A stretch of 48,705 bases of DNA from Syntrophomonas_A sp050258735 (GCA_050258735.1 JBLMZJ010000042.1:1-48705); one strand, 5' to 3'; shown: positions 32,922-42,375, counted from the first letter of the stretch. Translations and numbers: made by a program. The notes: a model not told the origin generated them from the letters alone.

Positions 32922-34375
32922 TAGAGTATCCTGTAGTTGGGAGCTTCCTTGGTAATCGATATATCGTGGGGGTGGCTTTCCACCAACCCGGCATTGGTTA
33001 TACGGACAAAGCGGCTCCTGGTTTTCATCTCTTCGATATTCTTAACTCCGCAATAGCCCATACCGGCCTTGATTCCTCCGACTAATTGGAAGATGGTCTC
33101 AGATACGTAGCCTTTATAGGGTATACGTCCCTCGATACCTTCCGGGACCAGCTTCTGGGCATCCTCCTGGAAGTAGCGGTCACTGGACCCCTGCAGCATG
33201 GCATCTATGGATCCCATACCCCGGTATACCTTGTAACTGCGTCCCTGGTAAATGACTACCTCTCCGGGGCTTTCCTCGGTACCGGCAAAGAGATTGCCCA
33301 GCATTACCACATCGGCTCCAGCACCGATAGCTTTGGCAATGTCTCCTGAATATTTTATGCCGCCATCAGCTATGATGGGGACCCCGTGCTTGGCGGCAGC
33401 CTCGGCGCAGTCAAAAACAGCGGTTATCTGAGGAACACCAATACCGGCGACCACCCGTGTAGTGCAGATGGAGCCCGGTCCGATACCGACCTTGACTGCG
33501 TCAGCCCCAGCCAGGATAAGTTCCTCGGTGGCCTCAGCGGTAGCTACATTGCCGGCGATAATCTGGATGTCAGGGTATCTCTCCTTGATAAGGCGGACCA
33601 TGTTTATCACTCCGATAGAATGACCGTGCGCGGTATCAACTACGATAACGTCCACCCCAGCGCGGGTGAGGGCGTCTATCCTTTCAAAGGTATCATGGGC
33701 AGTTCCCACAGCAGCACCTACCAGCAGCCGTCCCCGTTCGTCCTTGGCCGAGTTCGGATACTTGTGGGTCTTTTCTATATCCTTGATGGTTATCAGGCCC
33801 ATCAGATTGAAGTTATCATCGACCAGGGGCAGTTTTTCGATCTTATATTTACGCAGGAGCTGCATGGCCTCTTCCATACTGGTACCGACCGGTGCTGTAA
33901 CCAGCCTTTCACTGGTCATAACGTTCTTGATAGGCTGGTGGAACTCTGTTTCATAGCGAATGTCGCGATTGGTGATGATCCCGACCAGTTTCGGTCCCTC
34001 AGTAATGGGAACTCCCGAAATGCGATATTGTTCCATGATGTCCAGGGCATCCTGGATGGTGTTATTAGGCGATAAAAAGAAAGGGTCGGTAATAACGCCA
34101 TGTTCAGAGCGTTTGACCCGGTTGACCATCTGAGCCTGTGCCTCGATACTCATATTCTTATGGATGATTCCGATACCGCCTTCCCGGGCCACGGCAATAG
34201 CCATGCGAGTCTCAGTCACGGTATCCATCCCGGCACTCATCACCGGGGTCTCCAACCGGATTTTTTTGGTCAGGCGGGTAGATATATCAACATCTCTGGG
34301 CAAAACCTCGGATCGCCCTGGGACCAGCAAAACATCATCAAAGGTCAGGCCTTCCTTGGCAAACTTATCGCTCAT
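32921..34375 (-). CDS. guaB: IMP dehydrogenase
   Basis: 484 aa, full length. TIM barrel interrupted by two CBS domains (about 95-205). The catalytic loop GIGPGSICTTR has Cys304, and LEGRIPYKG-type and AGMGYCG segments follow. It converts IMP to XMP with NAD, the first step to GMP. AAGGAGGATAATCTC precedes the ATG. mgtC overlaps its stop. A weak hairpin with six T (34412-34395) lies just before the ribosome site. Confidence 0.97.
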   Translation of the reverse strand: MSDKFAKEGLTFDDVLLVPGRSEVLPRDVDISTRLTKKIRLETPVMSAGMDTVTETRMAIAVAREGGIGIIHKNMSIEAQAQMVNRVKRSEHGVITDPFFLSPNNTIQDALDIMEQYRISGVPITEGPKLVGIITNRDIRYETEFHQPIKNVMTSERLVTAPVGTSMEEAMQLLRKYKIEKLPLVDDNFNLMGLITIKDIEKTHKYPNSAKDERGRLLVGAAVGTAHDTFERIDALTRAGVDVIVVDTAHGHSIGVINMVRLIKERYPDIQIIAGNVATAEATEELILAGADAVKVGIGPGSICTTRVVAGIGVPQITAVFDCAEAAAKHGVPIIADGGIKYSGDIAKAIGAGADVVMLGNLFAGTEESPGEVVIYQGRSYKVYRGMGSIDAMLQGSSDRYFQEDAQKLVPEGIEGRIPYKGYVSETIFQLVGGIKAGMGYCGVKNIEEMKTRSRFVRITNAGLVESHPHDISITKEAPNYRIL

Positions 34376-34394
34376 GAGATTATCCTCCTTAAAA

Positions 34395-34412
34395 AAGATA
34401 ATAAATTATCTT
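34395..34412 (-). terminator. Weak hairpin before guaB
   Basis: On the minus strand AAGATAA-TTTA-TTATCTT is followed by T residues and at once by the guaB ribosome site. It may end the small HTH gene upstream or tune read-through into guaB. The stem is A-T only. Confidence 0.35.
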
Positions 34413-34455
34413 AAACTATTCCCGCCTATTTTTCAATACAATCCGACCTTGTATA

Positions 34456-34689
34456 TCAATCCCCACCAATAACCGACCCCACACCGTAGTGCCAGAAATG
34501 GTCGGTGAGCGAAGTGATGGTAGTCTCTTTTACTCCAAACCTTCGGGCCATTTCAGCCTCGGACAGCCCTTGCTTCAGGCAGGCAGTAAATTGATCGTAA
34601 TCGATACCGGCTTCAGCCGTCATCTCTACAATAGAAGGGATCCTGCTCCATGGCGGATAACTTCCGATCTGATGTTCAGGCGTCTCCAT
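34456..34689 (-). CDS. Small conserved protein with HTH-like segment
   Basis: 77 aa. METPEHQIGSYPPWSRIP opens the protein. GLSEAEMARRFGVKETTITS looks like a helix-turn-helix, and it closes with HFWHYGVGSVIG. I recall similar small proteins in Clostridia, but no name applies. AAGGAG lies 9 nt before the ATG. It precedes guaB in the same direction. Confidence 0.7.
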   Translation of the reverse strand: METPEHQIGSYPPWSRIPSIVEMTAEAGIDYDQFTACLKQGLSEAEMARRFGVKETTITSLTDHFWHYGVGSVIGGD

Positions 34690-34747
34690 TAAGTCACACT
34701 CCTTTTTGATTTAGTGTGTCCTGATCCCCGGTGATTGAGCCAGAACA

Positions 34748-34780
34748 CAAAAATAAAGCCCGAGAATCCATTCCCGGGCC
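34748..34780 (-). terminator. Terminator after ymxH
   Basis: On the minus strand GCCCGGGAAT/ATTCTCGGGC (34779-34758, one G-U pair) is followed by TTTATTTTT. It ends the dut-ymxH unit. Confidence 0.75.
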
Positions 34781-34820
34781 TTGAGACCACCCTCAATCAG
34801 TTTGTTAGATATGTATCCTC

Positions 34821-35090
34821 TTACAGCGAACTGTTCTTCAGCCGCATATGGGTCTGATCGATTTCGACTACTATAACCTCGCGGCCGATCTTCTTTACCG
34901 CCTCCCATGGTATCACCAACTTCTGGCGGTCAGCCCAGAAGTTAAAGGCATTGCCGCGGTTGGGCAGTATTATCGAGACTATGCTGCCGCTTTCTTCATC
35001 GACGAACATATCCGATTCCCCGACCGTCCCCATTCTCATTCCATCGTAAATGTTCACCATCTCTTTGCCGACCAGATCATTCAAGCGCAC
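34821..35090 (-). CDS. ymxH: YlmC/YmxH-family sporulation protein (PRC barrel)
   Basis: 89 aa PRC-barrel protein. MRLNDLVGKEMVNIYDGMRM, SDMFVDEESGSI and PWEAVKKIGREVIVVE match YlmC/YmxH. In Bacillus ymxH follows the M16 peptidase gene, as here after dut. It is tied to sporulation but its reaction is unknown. The start is GTG with GAGGAGGG 5 nt upstream. It starts 12 nt after the dut stop. Confidence 0.87.
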   Translation of the reverse strand: MRLNDLVGKEMVNIYDGMRMGTVGESDMFVDEESGSIVSIILPNRGNAFNFWADRQKLVIPWEAVKKIGREVIVVEIDQTHMRLKNSSL

Positions 35091-35102
35091 ATTGACCCTC
35101 CT

Positions 35103-35540
35103 CTAAACACCAGTGTGACCGAAGCCTCCTGCGCCTCTGACGGTATCGTCCAGTTCCGGCACCTCCACCAGTTCTACCTGCTCTACCCGGGCAAACACCA
35201 TCTGGGCTATCCTCTCGCCTCTTTTCAATATATACTCCTTGTCCCCCAGGTTTATTACTATCACCTTGATTTCACCACGATAATCCGCATCTATGGTACC
35301 TGGAGTATTGAGCAGGGTGAGCCCGTGTTTGATGGCCAGTCCACTGCGTGGACGGATTTGCGCCTCATAGCCTTCAGGAATAGATACAGCCAGTCCGGTA
35401 GGCACCAATACCCTTCCCCCTGCCGGAATCACGATTTCCTCATCACAAGCGGCAAGGAGATCTACCCCTGAGGCTCCTGAGGTCATATACTGAGGCAATG
35501 GAAGATCATTGGAATGCAAACGCTTGATCTGGATCTTCAA
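35103..35540 (-). CDS. dut: dUTP diphosphatase
   Basis: 145 aa. The five trimeric-dUTPase motifs are visible: SGASGVDLLAA, PRSGLAIKHG, GTIDADYRGEI, RGERIAQMVF and RGAGGFGHTG. It cuts dUTP to dUMP and pyrophosphate. The start is taken as TTG 35540, 8 nt after AAGGAG; the GTG at 35549 overlaps that site. It forms a unit with ymxH. Confidence 0.95.
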   Translation of the reverse strand: MKIQIKRLHSNDLPLPQYMTSGASGVDLLAACDEEIVIPAGGRVLVPTGLAVSIPEGYEAQIRPRSGLAIKHGLTLLNTPGTIDADYRGEIKVIVINLGDKEYILKRGERIAQMVFARVEQVELVEVPELDDTVRGAGGFGHTGV

Positions 35541-35570
35541 AAATACCACTCCTTATGGAAAGATGTTTAG

Positions 35571-35793
35571 CCACGGATTAACACGGATTAACCCTTTATT
35601 GGCAACAAACCGCGAATAATAACAAATACAATCCGGTACAAAAGGCAGCAACGAACACCCTGATTAAAAGTCAGGTGCTCAATACTATTTCGAAAATAAT
35701 AAATCCCATTACAGTCAATCATGGAGTCTAACAAAGCCAGTATAGCCACAAATATTCGTTTTTTGTTATACAATCAGTGTTCATCTGTGTTAA
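35571..35793. repeat. CACAGAT-type intergenic repeat module, copy 2
   Basis: The left edge CCACGGATTAACACGGATTA (35571-35590) and the right edge CAGTGTTCATCTGTGTTAA (35775-35793) are inverse relatives of each other and of copy 1 at 30289-30494. The inside differs from copy 1 and has no gene. It fills most of the gap between the M16 peptidase gene and dut. Confidence 0.55.
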
Positions 35794-35796
35794 ATT

Positions 35797-35903
35797 CCCC
35801 TACGGGGATAACTTATGCGCTTTCGCGCAATTAAGGACGCTGTGTCTTTCCCCCTCCGGGGACAACTCATGCACCCTATCGGGTGCCATTAAGGACGCTA
35901 TGT
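35797..35903. repeat. Tandem pair of structured hairpin units
   Basis: Two units with a 54-nt period. Each has CCCC-TA/TC-CGGGG, then AACTYATGC, a second hairpin, and the tail ATTAAGGACGCTRTGT. The second hairpin is GCGC-TTTC-GCGC in unit 1 and GCACCC-TATC-GGGTGC in unit 2: different bases, same pairing. Unit 1 is 35797-35845 and unit 2 is 35851-35903. Confidence 0.65.
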
Positions 35904-35919
35904 TTAATCGTTTTCCCTA

Positions 35920-37185
35920 CTACCAGTACCTCCGGAACTCGTCGTTGACATTCTTCAAGGCTTCCGGCGAACCGATGGCCGACAGTGATATACGGGAAGG
36001 CTGCAGTAGTTCTGCTGCCAGGCTCTCCACCATATTCTTTTCGACACTCATTATCTTGCCGATCACCTCTTCCAGGGGAACGATCTTATCGTACATCAGG
36101 ATTGATTTGCCCAGGCGGGTCATCCGGTTCATCACACTTTCCATGCCCAGATAAAGGCTGGATTTGATCTGCTGGCGGGTACGGGTCAGTTCCTCCTCGC
36201 TGATCCCGTTTTCCACCAACCCGGCCAATTGCCCGTGGAGCACCTCAAAGAACTGCCCGGTACGAGACGGACCGGTCCCGGCGTATATCACATAGGAACC
36301 GGTATCTGAATAATTATTGGGATAAGAATAGATCGAATATGCCAGTCCCAATTCCTCGCGGATGGACTGGAACAGCCGCGAACTGACACCACCACCCAGG
36401 ATGCTGTTCATGATGTTGAGCGCGTAGCGGCGGCAGTCATTATAGGTAATACCGGGGACCCCCAGACATAGCTGTACTTGCTCTGTTTCCTTGGGGACCA
36501 GTTTGACAAAGGGGACCGATAGCTCCGGAGTCTCCAATTCAATTCCGACCGAACCGGGCTGGGCCTGCTCCAGATGAGCTTCGATAGCATCCCTGACTTT
36601 ACCGGACTCAACGTTGCCAGCAACTGAAATAACAATGTTGGACGGCACGTAGAATTTTTTATAGAAATCAAACAAATCGTTACGCTCTGAGTTGGTTATA
36701 GTCTCCAGGGTACCCAGGATAGGGGGGCCCATTGGGCTGTTCTTCCATATATTTTGGGAAAAAACATCGTGCACCAAATCATCGGGGGTATCTTCATACA
36801 TATTGATCTCCTCGATGATGACTCCCTTCTCGGTCTCGAAATCCTGGGGGGTGAAAGCCGAGCGAAAGAGCATATCGAAGAGGATATCCATTGCTGCATA
36901 CAGGTTTTCATCAAGCACACGGGCATAGAGTACCGTGTTCTCTTTTGAGGTGGCAGCATTGAGTTGTCCGCCCATACTCTCAAAACTATCGGCAATGTCG
37001 CGGGCAGTCCGGGTATCAGTTCCCTTGAAAAGCATATGCTCGATAAAATGACTTGCTCCGGAAAACCTGGCAGTCTCATACCTGGAGCCCAGGCGGATAT
37101 AGATGCCAACAGCGGCTGATTTGACATAGGGTATCTCTTCAACTACCAGCTTGGCCCCGCTGGCTAGATTCCAACTGTTAATCAC
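35920..37185 (-). CDS. M16-family zinc peptidase (YmxG/MlpA type)
   Basis: 421 aa from the chosen start. Zinc motif HFIEH (His46, Glu49, His50) and EEINMYEDTP about 75 residues later give the third ligand. The C-terminal half is the inactive repeat typical of M16B peptidases. It follows ylxY and dacA, as mlpA follows ylxY in Bacillus. GGAGGT sits 6 nt before GTG 37185 and touches the ATG at 37191, so GTG is favoured. It digests peptides in the cytoplasm; exact substrate unknown. Confidence 0.92.
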   Translation of the reverse strand: MINSWNLASGAKLVVEEIPYVKSAAVGIYIRLGSRYETARFSGASHFIEHMLFKGTDTRTARDIADSFESMGGQLNAATSKENTVLYARVLDENLYAAMDILFDMLFRSAFTPQDFETEKGVIIEEINMYEDTPDDLVHDVFSQNIWKNSPMGPPILGTLETITNSERNDLFDFYKKFYVPSNIVISVAGNVESGKVRDAIEAHLEQAQPGSVGIELETPELSVPFVKLVPKETEQVQLCLGVPGITYNDCRRYALNIMNSILGGGVSSRLFQSIREELGLAYSIYSYPNNYSDTGSYVIYAGTGPSRTGQFFEVLHGQLAGLVENGISEEELTRTRQQIKSSLYLGMESVMNRMTRLGKSILMYDKIVPLEEVIGKIMSVEKNMVESLAAELLQPSRISLSAIGSPEALKNVNDEFRRYW

Positions 37186-37327
37186 TGTCATACCTCCATC
37201 GGATATTCCGAAAAATACGTGTTATGCACACTCCTCGTATGAATATCCACTATCTTCGTGCAACTGTCAATAATAATCCATTGACCCACTTAGTTATTCT
37301 GCCCAGTCCCCGGTTATCCCTTTCATA

Positions 37328-38509
37328 TTAGAAAATTGATTTTATTCGGCTTATAAGACGGCTCTGCCGTTTGATGTCTTCTTTAACTATAAGCGGGCTG
37401 ACCGATACGAGATTACCATCGGCGAATACCCGCACTTCGCCCACGTGCTGCCCCTTTTTCAAAGGAGGTTCCAATCGGTAATCCATCCTTACCACCTTCT
37501 CAACATTTAGTTTGCTGTTCTCACCCTGCAACAGAGCAATGTTCCTGGCGGGAACTATAGAGGTATAGGGTTGGGTGCCGCCAACGATCTGGATCTCTTT
37601 GAAAACATTCCCCCGGTCAACTACCCTGACCAGATGGCAATCATTAAAGCCGTAATCCAACAGGCGTGCACAATCTCCGGTCCTGTCCGCCGATTTAAGA
37701 GCCACCGCTATCAGGTGCCGTCCATTGCGGCTGGCCGAAGCCACCAGGCACTTACCAGCATCGTTGGTAGTCCCGGTCTTGATGCCATTCGCGCCTGGGT
37801 AACTGTCGAGTAAACCGTTTGTATTAGTTATTATCATCTCATTCCGGTATCCCGGATGCCGGAAGCCGGTTTGACGCGTAGATACCAGAGCAGCCAGATC
37901 GGGTTTTTCTAAAAGATAACGTCCGATCCGGGTAAGATCATAGGCTGAACTGAAGTTGTCACTGTCTGGTAACCCGGAGGGATTGGCGAAATGCGTATGG
38001 TGAGCCCCGATAACTACTGCCTTGACCGACATCAGATGGGCAAACAGATCGATATCTCCGGTCACATGCTCGCCTAAAACCACAGCAGCATCGTTGGCTG
38101 ATCGTATCAGGGCCGCTTTGAGAAGTTCTTCAACGGTTATCTCCTGCCCCCGGCGCAGACCGATAACATACTTGGGTGTCCGGGCTGCATTTTCACTTAC
38201 AACTGCGATTTCCGACGGATCCGCGTATTCATCAGCCAATATTGCCGTCATCATCTTGGTGGTGCTGGCCACCTGACGGGATTCATCAGCCGATCTGGAC
38301 AGTATCACCTGCCCGGTCCCAGCATCTATCAGGCAGTAATACCTGCAAGAAAGATAGGGAGCGGCCTCAGCCCTGGATACCCCAGCCAGCACCACCAACA
38401 TGATTGACACAATGAACAAAACAAAACGAAAGACCTGCGATTTGATCCCCGGCCTGACTGCCCGGTAAACCAGCCTGACAAAATCACTTAGAATTGGAGC
38501 GTTTATCAT
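37328..38509 (-). CDS. D-alanyl-D-alanine carboxypeptidase (PBP5/DacA-like)
   Basis: 393 aa. An N-terminal membrane segment or signal peptide (about 26-49, AEA-A) is followed by the S11 peptidase motifs STTK (82-85), SAN (137-139) and KTG (244-246). A C-terminal beta domain and a basic tail could anchor it to the membrane. It trims the last D-Ala from peptidoglycan stems; in spore formers DacF/DacB-type enzymes shape spore cortex. The start overlaps the end of ylxY by 26 nt. Confidence 0.92.
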   Translation of the reverse strand: MINAPILSDFVRLVYRAVRPGIKSQVFRFVLFIVSIMLVVLAGVSRAEAAPYLSCRYYCLIDAGTGQVILSRSADESRQVASTTKMMTAILADEYADPSEIAVVSENAARTPKYVIGLRRGQEITVEELLKAALIRSANDAAVVLGEHVTGDIDLFAHLMSVKAVVIGAHHTHFANPSGLPDSDNFSSAYDLTRIGRYLLEKPDLAALVSTRQTGFRHPGYRNEMIITNTNGLLDSYPGANGIKTGTTNDAGKCLVASASRNGRHLIAVALKSADRTGDCARLLDYGFNDCHLVRVVDRGNVFKEIQIVGGTQPYTSIVPARNIALLQGENSKLNVEKVVRMDYRLEPPLKKGQHVGEVRVFADGNLVSVSPLIVKEDIKRQSRLISRIKSIF

Positions 38510-39242
38510 CAGATTTTTTATCCTTACAATCAGCCGCCATCATCTCATCGATGGTTATCATCTTGTAGCCCTGAGCCTTGAGCCCCTCCAGCATCTGGGG
38601 CAGAGCTTTTACGGTCGGATCAGTCGGATGCATGAGCACTATGGCATCATTGTGGACCCTTTTCATTACTCGCTGAACAATGGTCTCCGGTGCCGGACGC
38701 TGCCAGTCTATAGTGTCGGCGCTCCACATAATTTGCATATAACCCATATCCGTCACATTTTTCACCAAGTGGTCATCGAACTCACCATAGGGAGAGGCGA
38801 AAAATCGGCTTTGTTTGCCCGTGGCCTTATAGATAATGTCTTCGGCCATTTTTATCTGCTCCTGGGTTTGCTCTTTTGAGAGTTGGTTGAAATGGACATG
38901 TTTATAGCCATGATTCTGAATGCTATGCCCAGCTTTACTCATCTCTTTAAGAAGGTCCGGGTGTTTTTCCGCCCACTTGCCGGTAACAAAAAAGGTGACC
39001 CTGGCATCGTTCTTCTTAAATTCCTTCAGCATGGCAGGGATATACTCTTCACCCCAATCAACGTTTACGGTCAGGGCCACGACTTTTTTGCCGGTATTGC
39101 CCTGGTAAACGGGGCTTTTATGGTGAGCGGCTATCCCGCTATCATTGAAATACACAATGGAAGCAGCCAAGAACCCGCAGACCAGAAAAAATACCAGCAG
39201 TGACAGCCTGAGTATACGACGCGGAACAAAATAAATCCTCAC
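38484..39242 (-). CDS. ylxY: YlxY-type polysaccharide deacetylase
   Basis: 252 aa with an N-terminal membrane anchor (about 9-30) and a NodB domain: VTFFVTGKW, NHGYKHVHF (two metal His), FFASPYGEFD and MWSADTIDW. The first motif reads LTVNVDWG where active enzymes have TFDD or TFDIS, so the base Asp is Asn, as I recall for YlxY. It may be weakly active or inactive on peptidoglycan. In Bacillus ylxY lies right after pnp; here vanW and a two-component system come between. Confidence 0.88.
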   Translation of the reverse strand: MRIYFVPRRILRLSLLVFFLVCGFLAASIVYFNDSGIAAHHKSPVYQGNTGKKVVALTVNVDWGEEYIPAMLKEFKKNDARVTFFVTGKWAEKHPDLLKEMSKAGHSIQNHGYKHVHFNQLSKEQTQEQIKMAEDIIYKATGKQSRFFASPYGEFDDHLVKNVTDMGYMQIMWSADTIDWQRPAPETIVQRVMKRVHNDAIVLMHPTDPTVKALPQMLEGLKAQGYKMITIDEMMAADCKDKKSDDKRSNSK

Positions 39243-40096
39243 TTTTTCTCCCTCCCTAAAATCTGTACCTCCAACTTTCCACTATGCATTCCAGCCTTGA
39301 TAATCACCGGATAATCATATCCGTTATGAAATCTGAGATCCATATAACCATAGCCGACCGTGGCATCCCGGCCCTTGTCAACATAGGGAACGGGCTTGCT
39401 GTGGGCATGACGTTCGATCAATTTTAATCCGCTCTCGAGCATAGCATTATATATGGTGCTGGCTGCCTGGCAGACTCCACCGCCGTAATCGATATCATGC
39501 TGTCCCTTAAGGATGATTGGTGCCGGAAGATACCCTCTCTCTGGGGTGCGGGGACCCACCACGTCATTGAACGAAAATATCTGGCCAGGCCAGATCACCG
39601 TGTTGTTCAAAGCCTCACAGGCCAGTGTGATATTGGTATGCCGCTGAGAGTTGCCGCCCACTCCGGTAGCATAATAGCCAATGCAGTGATTGGCAGTCAT
39701 AAGATCTTCTGAGCGATACATGGGTTTGATCTTTAGGACTCTAAGCTTCAGGTGCTTTCCGGGTGGCGCTTCCATGACCGCCCGTATATTGGGTTGGATT
39801 GCAACGATTTGGCCGTCTCTCCCGGAGATGACCCGTCCGCTTTCTTTTTCCAATGATGGTTCCCGCGGAAGGGTCTGGTATCTGACCGCCATCTCCCCAA
39901 CGACCTGCCGGACTTCGGCTGGCAGCAGGCCGCTCATATCCTCCCCGGCCAGGCTTACTCCAGGTTTTACCCCGTAATAACGTCTTTCCAGCCGATCAAG
40001 CCACACGTTTATCAGTGGAATTGATATAAAGAAGACCAACAGGAAGACAATAGTATAATTATGTCTTAGCAGTGATCGTCTGAAAAATACTATCAC
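39239..40096 (-). CDS. VanW-family protein
   Basis: 285 aa. An N-terminal membrane segment (about 14-32) is followed by the VanW domain with the strong motif DYGGGVCQAASTIYNAML, then YVDKGRDATVGYGYMDL. The domain has a Cys in a conserved pocket and is linked to envelope and spore proteins, but its reaction is unknown. The stop overlaps the ylxY start (ATGA). GTG start with a weak ribosome site. Confidence 0.87.
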   Translation of the reverse strand: MIVFFRRSLLRHNYTIVFLLVFFISIPLINVWLDRLERRYYGVKPGVSLAGEDMSGLLPAEVRQVVGEMAVRYQTLPREPSLEKESGRVISGRDGQIVAIQPNIRAVMEAPPGKHLKLRVLKIKPMYRSEDLMTANHCIGYYATGVGGNSQRHTNITLACEALNNTVIWPGQIFSFNDVVGPRTPERGYLPAPIILKGQHDIDYGGGVCQAASTIYNAMLESGLKLIERHAHSKPVPYVDKGRDATVGYGYMDLRFHNGYDYPVIIKAGMHSGKLEVQILGREKK

Positions 40097-40207
40097 CCCG
40101 ACACATATTGATATAGATTTCTATTCGGCATAGCAGGTGATTATAACTGGAAACAAATGAAGGTAGGATGTACAGATGACATACAGCAACAGGTAAATGC
40201 CGTCTGC

Positions 40208-40900
40208 CTAGCGGCTGGTAAAACGGTAGCCTGATCCCCAGACGGTCTCCAGGTATTGCGGCTCAGAAGGGTTGGGCTCGATTTTTTCTCTTATCTTGCG
40301 TATATGTACGGCAACGGTGCTAAGGTCCCCCAGAGCGTCCTCGCCCCAGATATTTTGATAGATCTGTTCCTTGGAAAGCACACGATTTGGATTGGAGGCC
40401 AGAAACAACAGCAGGTCAAATTCCTTGGACGATAGGGTTATTTCGCGTTCATTGAAAAAAACCCGGCGTGAGCTCCGGTTTATGAGGAGGCCCTTGATTT
40501 CTATTTCATCGTTGTTTTCGGGGCGGATCCCCGATAACCTTTCAAAACGTGCGATGTGAGCCTTGACCCGTGCAACCAGTTCCAGGGGACTGAAGGGCTT
40601 GGTCATATAATCATCGGCCCCCAGCCCCAGACCGCGGATCTTATCCATGTCTTCAGTTTTAGCTGAAACCATGATTATGGGTACAGCACTGTTTTTGCGC
40701 AGCCTCCGGCACACCTCGAAACCATCAAGCCCGGGGAGCATGAGGTCAAGAATGACCAGATCGAACTCATCCGCCTCACAACGTTGCAGGCCCTTATTGC
40801 CATCTGTCTCAATAATTACTGAAAAGCCTTCTATCTGCAGGTAGTCCCGCTCTAGCTCGGCTATAGAGAGTTCGTCTTCAACGATCAATATCCTTTTCAT
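40208..40900 (-). CDS. OmpR/PhoB-family response regulator
   Basis: 230 aa. Receiver domain with phospho-accepting Asp52 (ILDLMLPGLDG) and Lys101 (MTKPF), followed by a winged-helix DNA-binding domain ending in VWGSGYRF. Paired with the histidine kinase whose stop overlaps its ATG (TAATG). It probably controls the downstream envelope genes vanW, ylxY and dacA or the divergent small membrane proteins (inference). Confidence 0.95.
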   Translation of the reverse strand: MKRILIVEDELSIAELERDYLQIEGFSVIIETDGNKGLQRCEADEFDLVILDLMLPGLDGFEVCRRLRKNSAVPIIMVSAKTEDMDKIRGLGLGADDYMTKPFSPLELVARVKAHIARFERLSGIRPENNDEIEIKGLLINRSSRRVFFNEREITLSSKEFDLLLFLASNPNRVLSKEQIYQNIWGEDALGDLSTVAVHIRKIREKIEPNPSEPQYLETVWGSGYRFTSR

Positions 40901-42375
40901 TAATACAGCTCCTCACTTTCTTCCAGCCTGCTCACACTCTCGACTTTGGGCAGGGTGAAAAATATGCTGGTTCCGACACCCAGCTCGCTTTCCGCCCAGA
41001 TCTTGCCGCCGTGGGCCTCAATTACCTGACGGGCTATGGATAGGCCCAAACCGCTGCTTCCGCTTTGCCGATTGCGGGAGGGGTCGGCACGGTATAAGCG
41101 GTCAAATACATAAGGCAGGCTTTCTTGAGGTATGCCAAGACCGTTATCCTTGATTTCGATTATGGCATCAAAATCATTCTCCAGCAGTATGATCTCCAGC
41201 CAACACAGTGGTTTGTTTTGGTCACAATGTTGGATCGAATTGCGGATGATATTATTGATCACCCGCTGCAGCCGCTGGCGGTCAATGATGACCGGAGCAT
41301 GGCTGGGATAGCTGGCGGCATAAGTCAACTGGATACCCTGGTCTTCCAGTTCATAACCCTTTTCCTCAGCACAATCCTTGAGATAAGCTTCTATATCCAC
41401 CGGTTCGAATTCGAACTCCAGTTGTTTGAGGTCAAGCTTGGAAAACAAAAATAGTTCATCGATCAGGAGCTCCATCTCCAACGAGTTGTTATAGATGATC
41501 TGCTGGTATTTCTGTGCCTTTTCCGGAGTATTGGCGACACCCTCCATCATCCCCTGCACATGGCCACGAATAGAGGTTATAGGTGTTTTAAGATCATGGG
41601 AGATGTTGGCGATCAATTCCTTGCGGTTGTTCTCATAACGCTGGCTAATGGTTTGTGCATCCTTCAATTGCAGACGCATCTTATCGAACGACCGGCAGAG
41701 TTCTCCGATCTCATCATCAGAGTTACAAGCGATCACCCCATCCAGATCGCCCCGGGCAATATTTTTAGTAGCTTCATTAAGCATATGCAGGGGAGTCGTT
41801 ATATTCCGGGCGATACGATAGCTGATCCAAATATTGATCAGCATGGCGATCAGCAGTGCAATAGCCAGTACTATATCCTCAGCCGGTCCCGGCGGTTTAT
41901 CACGAGTAACGAAGTATATTAGCCCGCTGCTGCCGTCCCTGAATTCAAAACTGTGGTATCTGAACATCTGATAGCCATGGTGATCGGGAGGCATTTCGTT
42001 GTCCTCAAGTATGCGGGCGGCCTGCAGACCCATAGCCTGAATGCTTTTTGGCAAGTAAACAAAGTTGCCATTCTTTTCTACCAGTACGATCAGAAAATGA
42101 TGCTCGGTCTTTTTATTTAACTGGCGAAGGTAGTCTTCGTCAGCCAGGTGATCAGGGTTTTTGATTATAGTTTCGTCCAATGCCGCAACCAGGCTTCGGT
42201 TCTGGCTGAGGATATTCTCCAGGCCAGCTTCCCCTGGGGTGGCATATTCCGTTTCCACAAAATGCCGCCAGAACAACCCGGCTGCTCCGAACAACAATAA
42301 GGGAATCAAGATCATGGAGATATGTGAAACGGTGAGTTTATATTTCAATGAGTGACGGTTAAGCAAGTCCTTCAT
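40900..42375 (-). CDS. Membrane sensor histidine kinase
   Basis: 491 aa. Two membrane segments (about 16-34 and 167-186) enclose an extracytoplasmic sensor of about 130 residues. HAMP (about 190-245), HisKA with His260 (ISHDLKTPITS), and an ATPase domain with NNIIRNSIQHC, DNGLGIP and GSSGLGLSI follow. The signal is unknown, probably envelope stress given the neighbours. GGAGGAG precedes the ATG. Confidence 0.95.
   Translation of the reverse strand: MKDLLNRHSLKYKLTVSHISMILIPLLLFGAAGLFWRHFVETEYATPGEAGLENILSQNRSLVAALDETIIKNPDHLADEDYLRQLNKKTEHHFLIVLVEKNGNFVYLPKSIQAMGLQAARILEDNEMPPDHHGYQMFRYHSFEFRDGSSGLIYFVTRDKPPGPAEDIVLAIALLIAMLINIWISYRIARNITTPLHMLNEATKNIARGDLDGVIACNSDDEIGELCRSFDKMRLQLKDAQTISQRYENNRKELIANISHDLKTPITSIRGHVQGMMEGVANTPEKAQKYQQIIYNNSLEMELLIDELFLFSKLDLKQLEFEFEPVDIEAYLKDCAEEKGYELEDQGIQLTYAASYPSHAPVIIDRQRLQRVINNIIRNSIQHCDQNKPLCWLEIILLENDFDAIIEIKDNGLGIPQESLPYVFDRLYRADPSRNRQSGSSGLGLSIARQVIEAHGGKIWAESELGVGTSIFFTLPKVESVSRLEESEELY

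Noticed and set aside
33386..34075. 229-codon plus-strand frame inside guaB
   Set aside because: guaB is complete and conserved on the other strand; the frame shows no family pattern.
35797..35903. CRISPR array
   Set aside because: Only two units, both structured along their whole length with no spacer of normal size between identical repeats.
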